Source of the DNA: Aeribacillus composti
GTDB taxonomy: Bacteria > Bacillota > Bacilli > Bacillales > Aeribacillaceae
Assembly (NCBI RefSeq): GCF_007827555.1
Contig: NZ_VISS01000004.1
Location: 94,981-158,980 of the forward strand
DNA: 64,000 nt
Direction of reading: 5' to 3'
The notes under the pieces were generated by a model. The model saw nothing but the letters and a program-made list of their open reading frames with translations, searched no databases and was not told where the DNA came from. Shown here in pieces: positions 62,810 through 64,000 of this stretch (positions within the stretch are counted from its first letter, which is position 1; every line of letters starts with the position of its first letter). Both the position numbers and the translations under genes were made by a program.

Positions 62810-63648
62810 TGCAAAGAGACTTTTTAACGTATCAGCAATCTTCCTATACGATAGAAGATGTTAAGAGAAAGGAACAAATGCTGCAAAGGGAAATAAACTT
62901 GGCACGGACGATACAAACAACGTTGTTGAACGGGCATGCTCCATCGATCGAAGGGGGAGAGGTATTTGGCTATTCTATACCTGCCCGATTAATTGGCGGG
63001 GATTATTACGACTTTTATCCGCTTGTCAACGGAAAAGTGCGCATCGTTATTGGGGATGTGATGGGAAAAGGGATTCCTGCTGCGATGCTCATGATCTTAA
63101 CGCGCGGCGCCTTTCGGACAGCCGCTGAAAGCACGCAAAGCCCCGGAAAGACGCTGACTGCAATGAACAAAGCGTTATACAATGATTTGAGAAAGTTAAA
63201 ATCTTTTGTTACCGTTTTCTGTGCCGATTGGGATCCGCTGTCGGGAACGTTTACATATGCAAATGCCGGCCATCATCTTCCGCTGTTTATAAGAGGCGAT
63301 GCGGTACATGAGCTTCCAAAAGTGAAAGGGATTATGATTGGCGGTCTTCCTAATCAAATTTACCATGAAGAATCGATCCAATTATTTGAACATGATTCAA
63401 TTTTCTTTTATACAGACGGAATCATTGAGGCGCAGAATAAACGCGGCGAGCAATTTACATTGGCACGGCTGATCGAAACGTTAAAACAAAATCAGGATAA
63501 AAATGCTGGGGAGATTGAAAAAAAAGTGCTGGAATCGATTCATAAATTTACAGAAGGCGTTCCGCAAAAAGATGATATGACTATGGTATTCTTAAAAGTA
63601 GGGAAACAAAAAGTCGATATTTCAAGTTTAAATTCGCCTGTCATGTAA
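62809..63648 (+). CDS. SpoIIE/RsbU-type PP2C phosphatase
   Basis: A 279-residue serine phosphatase. A short helical head (residues 1-45) replaces the sensor domain of RsbU or SpoIIE, then the PP2C core: metal-binding Asp residues in IGGDYYDFYPL and GDVMGKGIPAAML, FYTDGIIEAQN and the last Asp in QKDDMTMVF. It should dephosphorylate STAS proteins and so release the partner of the RsbW-like kinase. Its ATG overlaps the stop of the STAS gene. Confidence 0.95.
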   Translation: MQRDFLTYQQSSYTIEDVKRKEQMLQREINLARTIQTTLLNGHAPSIEGGEVFGYSIPARLIGGDYYDFYPLVNGKVRIVIGDVMGKGIPAAMLMILTRGAFRTAAESTQSPGKTLTAMNKALYNDLRKLKSFVTVFCADWDPLSGTFTYANAGHHLPLFIRGDAVHELPKVKGIMIGGLPNQIYHEESIQLFEHDSIFFYTDGIIEAQNKRGEQFTLARLIETLKQNQDKNAGEIEKKVLESIHKFTEGVPQKDDMTMVFLKVGKQKVDISSLNSPVM

Positions 63649-63685
63649 CGTTTATTTGAAAACGTGATTGTTTGGAGGAATTGAA

Positions 63686-63841
63686 ATAAAAAATTTTACA
63701 CTAGTTGGAAAAATAAATCTTGGGCTGGGAATCGCTTTTATCATAGCTGCTCTTTTCCTATTCATGCAGCATTTTTACAATGTGATTTATTTAAACCGTT
63801 TTCTTTTTGAGATTTCGTTCGTTTGTCTTGGACTTTCATGA
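63686..63841 (+). pseudogene. Truncated membrane sensor N-terminus
   Basis: After a good ribosome site (GGAGGA) a frame with ATA in the start position reads IKNFTLVGKINLGLGIAFII, then a membrane helix and a stop after 51 codons. This is how chemoreceptor or HAMP-sensor N-termini look. The rest is missing; a palindromic-element end begins about 65 bases later, so insertion probably removed it. Confidence 0.5.
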
Positions 63842-63906
63842 ATGTTTTCAGCAGCTTTTTATCAAAAATCGAATGGAACATGATTATGCTTTTTGGACAA
63901 AATGAC

Positions 63907-64000
63907 GGGGCTGTCCGATAAGTCCCTAAAATGAAGCAAGTGGAGAAAAACAATTCGTTTCTCTCCACTTGCTTTTATATTTTTTCGATTTTTATCTGAA
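63907..64000. mobile_element. Palindromic-element end, copy 3, cut by window end
   Basis: GGGGCTGTCCGATAAGTCC matches the right end of the 119-base element near 25.3 kb (GGGGGTGTCTGATAAGTC) at nearly every base. Right after it AAGCAAGTGGAG pairs perfectly with CTCCACTTGCTT and is followed by TTTTAT, a terminator-like hairpin. Whether a whole IS or another small element continues cannot be seen. Confidence 0.5.

Noticed and set aside
1..64000. CRISPR array or restriction/defence operon
   Set aside because: No regularly spaced direct repeats, Cas, methylase or nuclease genes were seen.

Overview
The window looks like the chromosome of a low-GC, spore-forming member of the Bacillaceae. Evidence includes the spore coat operon cotJABC, the sporulation gene yunB, a spoVAC-spoVAD-spoVAEb type operon, the replication terminator gene rtp, and close relatives of Bacillus dhaS, naiP, swrC and csoR-copA-copZ. 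Start codons are often TTG or GTG behind strong AGGAGG-like ribosome sites. The species cannot be fixed from sequence alone; the extra SpoVA operon fits a Bacillus/Heyndrickxia-like lineage with heat-resistant spores.

Layout. 1-5.5 kb: end of an NAD(P)HX dehydratase gene, sodF, a decayed patch with a small palindromic element and gene relics, dhaS, and cotJABC. 5.5-10.5 kb: a disturbed accessory region with a truncated IS110-family element, broken genes on both sides of it, and an ABC exporter operon containing a 37-residue membrane peptide. 10.6-14.6 kb: rtp, an ABC-class ATPase, a GC-rich foldable element and an MFS transporter. 14.7-20.3 kb: yunB and an eight-gene spore operon (DUF1657, YhcN/YlaJ-like lipoprotein, SpoVAC, SpoVAD, SpoVAEb, DUF1657, DUF421-DUF1657 fusion, thioredoxin-reductase-like flavoprotein) resembling the mobile spoVA2mob operon tied to spore heat resistance. 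20.6-33.7 kb: mostly metabolism and transport (broken EamA transporter, AIM24-like protein, ilvD, acetate symporter pair, msrA, SDR, MATE pump, CoA-type Nudix hydrolase, naiP). 33.7-45.2 kb: TetR regulator divergent from a SwrC-type RND pump, two tRNAs, a metallo-hydrolase, a broken pirin gene, a cytoplasmic chemoreceptor-like protein and a second aldehyde dehydrogenase. 45.5-48.6 kb: csoR-copA-copZ with a visible CsoR operator.

49-64 kb is the most striking part: an almost wholly co-directional signalling island. It holds a MHYT-like/PAS histidine kinase, a degenerate EAL protein, a Jag_N-FapA protein, two STAS proteins, a LytTR response regulator, a membrane protein fusing an HD-GYP domain to an RsbW-like ATPase, a Cache/HAMP sensor lacking any output domain, and a SpoIIE/RsbU-type PP2C phosphatase. 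Phosphatase, STAS antagonist and RsbW-like kinase are the three parts of a partner-switching module; here the kinase is fused to a c-di-GMP phosphodiesterase domain and no sigma factor is nearby. This is my best candidate for a little-described system.

Three copies or ends of a small palindromic element (near 1.5, 25.3 and 63.9 kb), several gene relics and the IS110 fragment show repeated insertion and decay.
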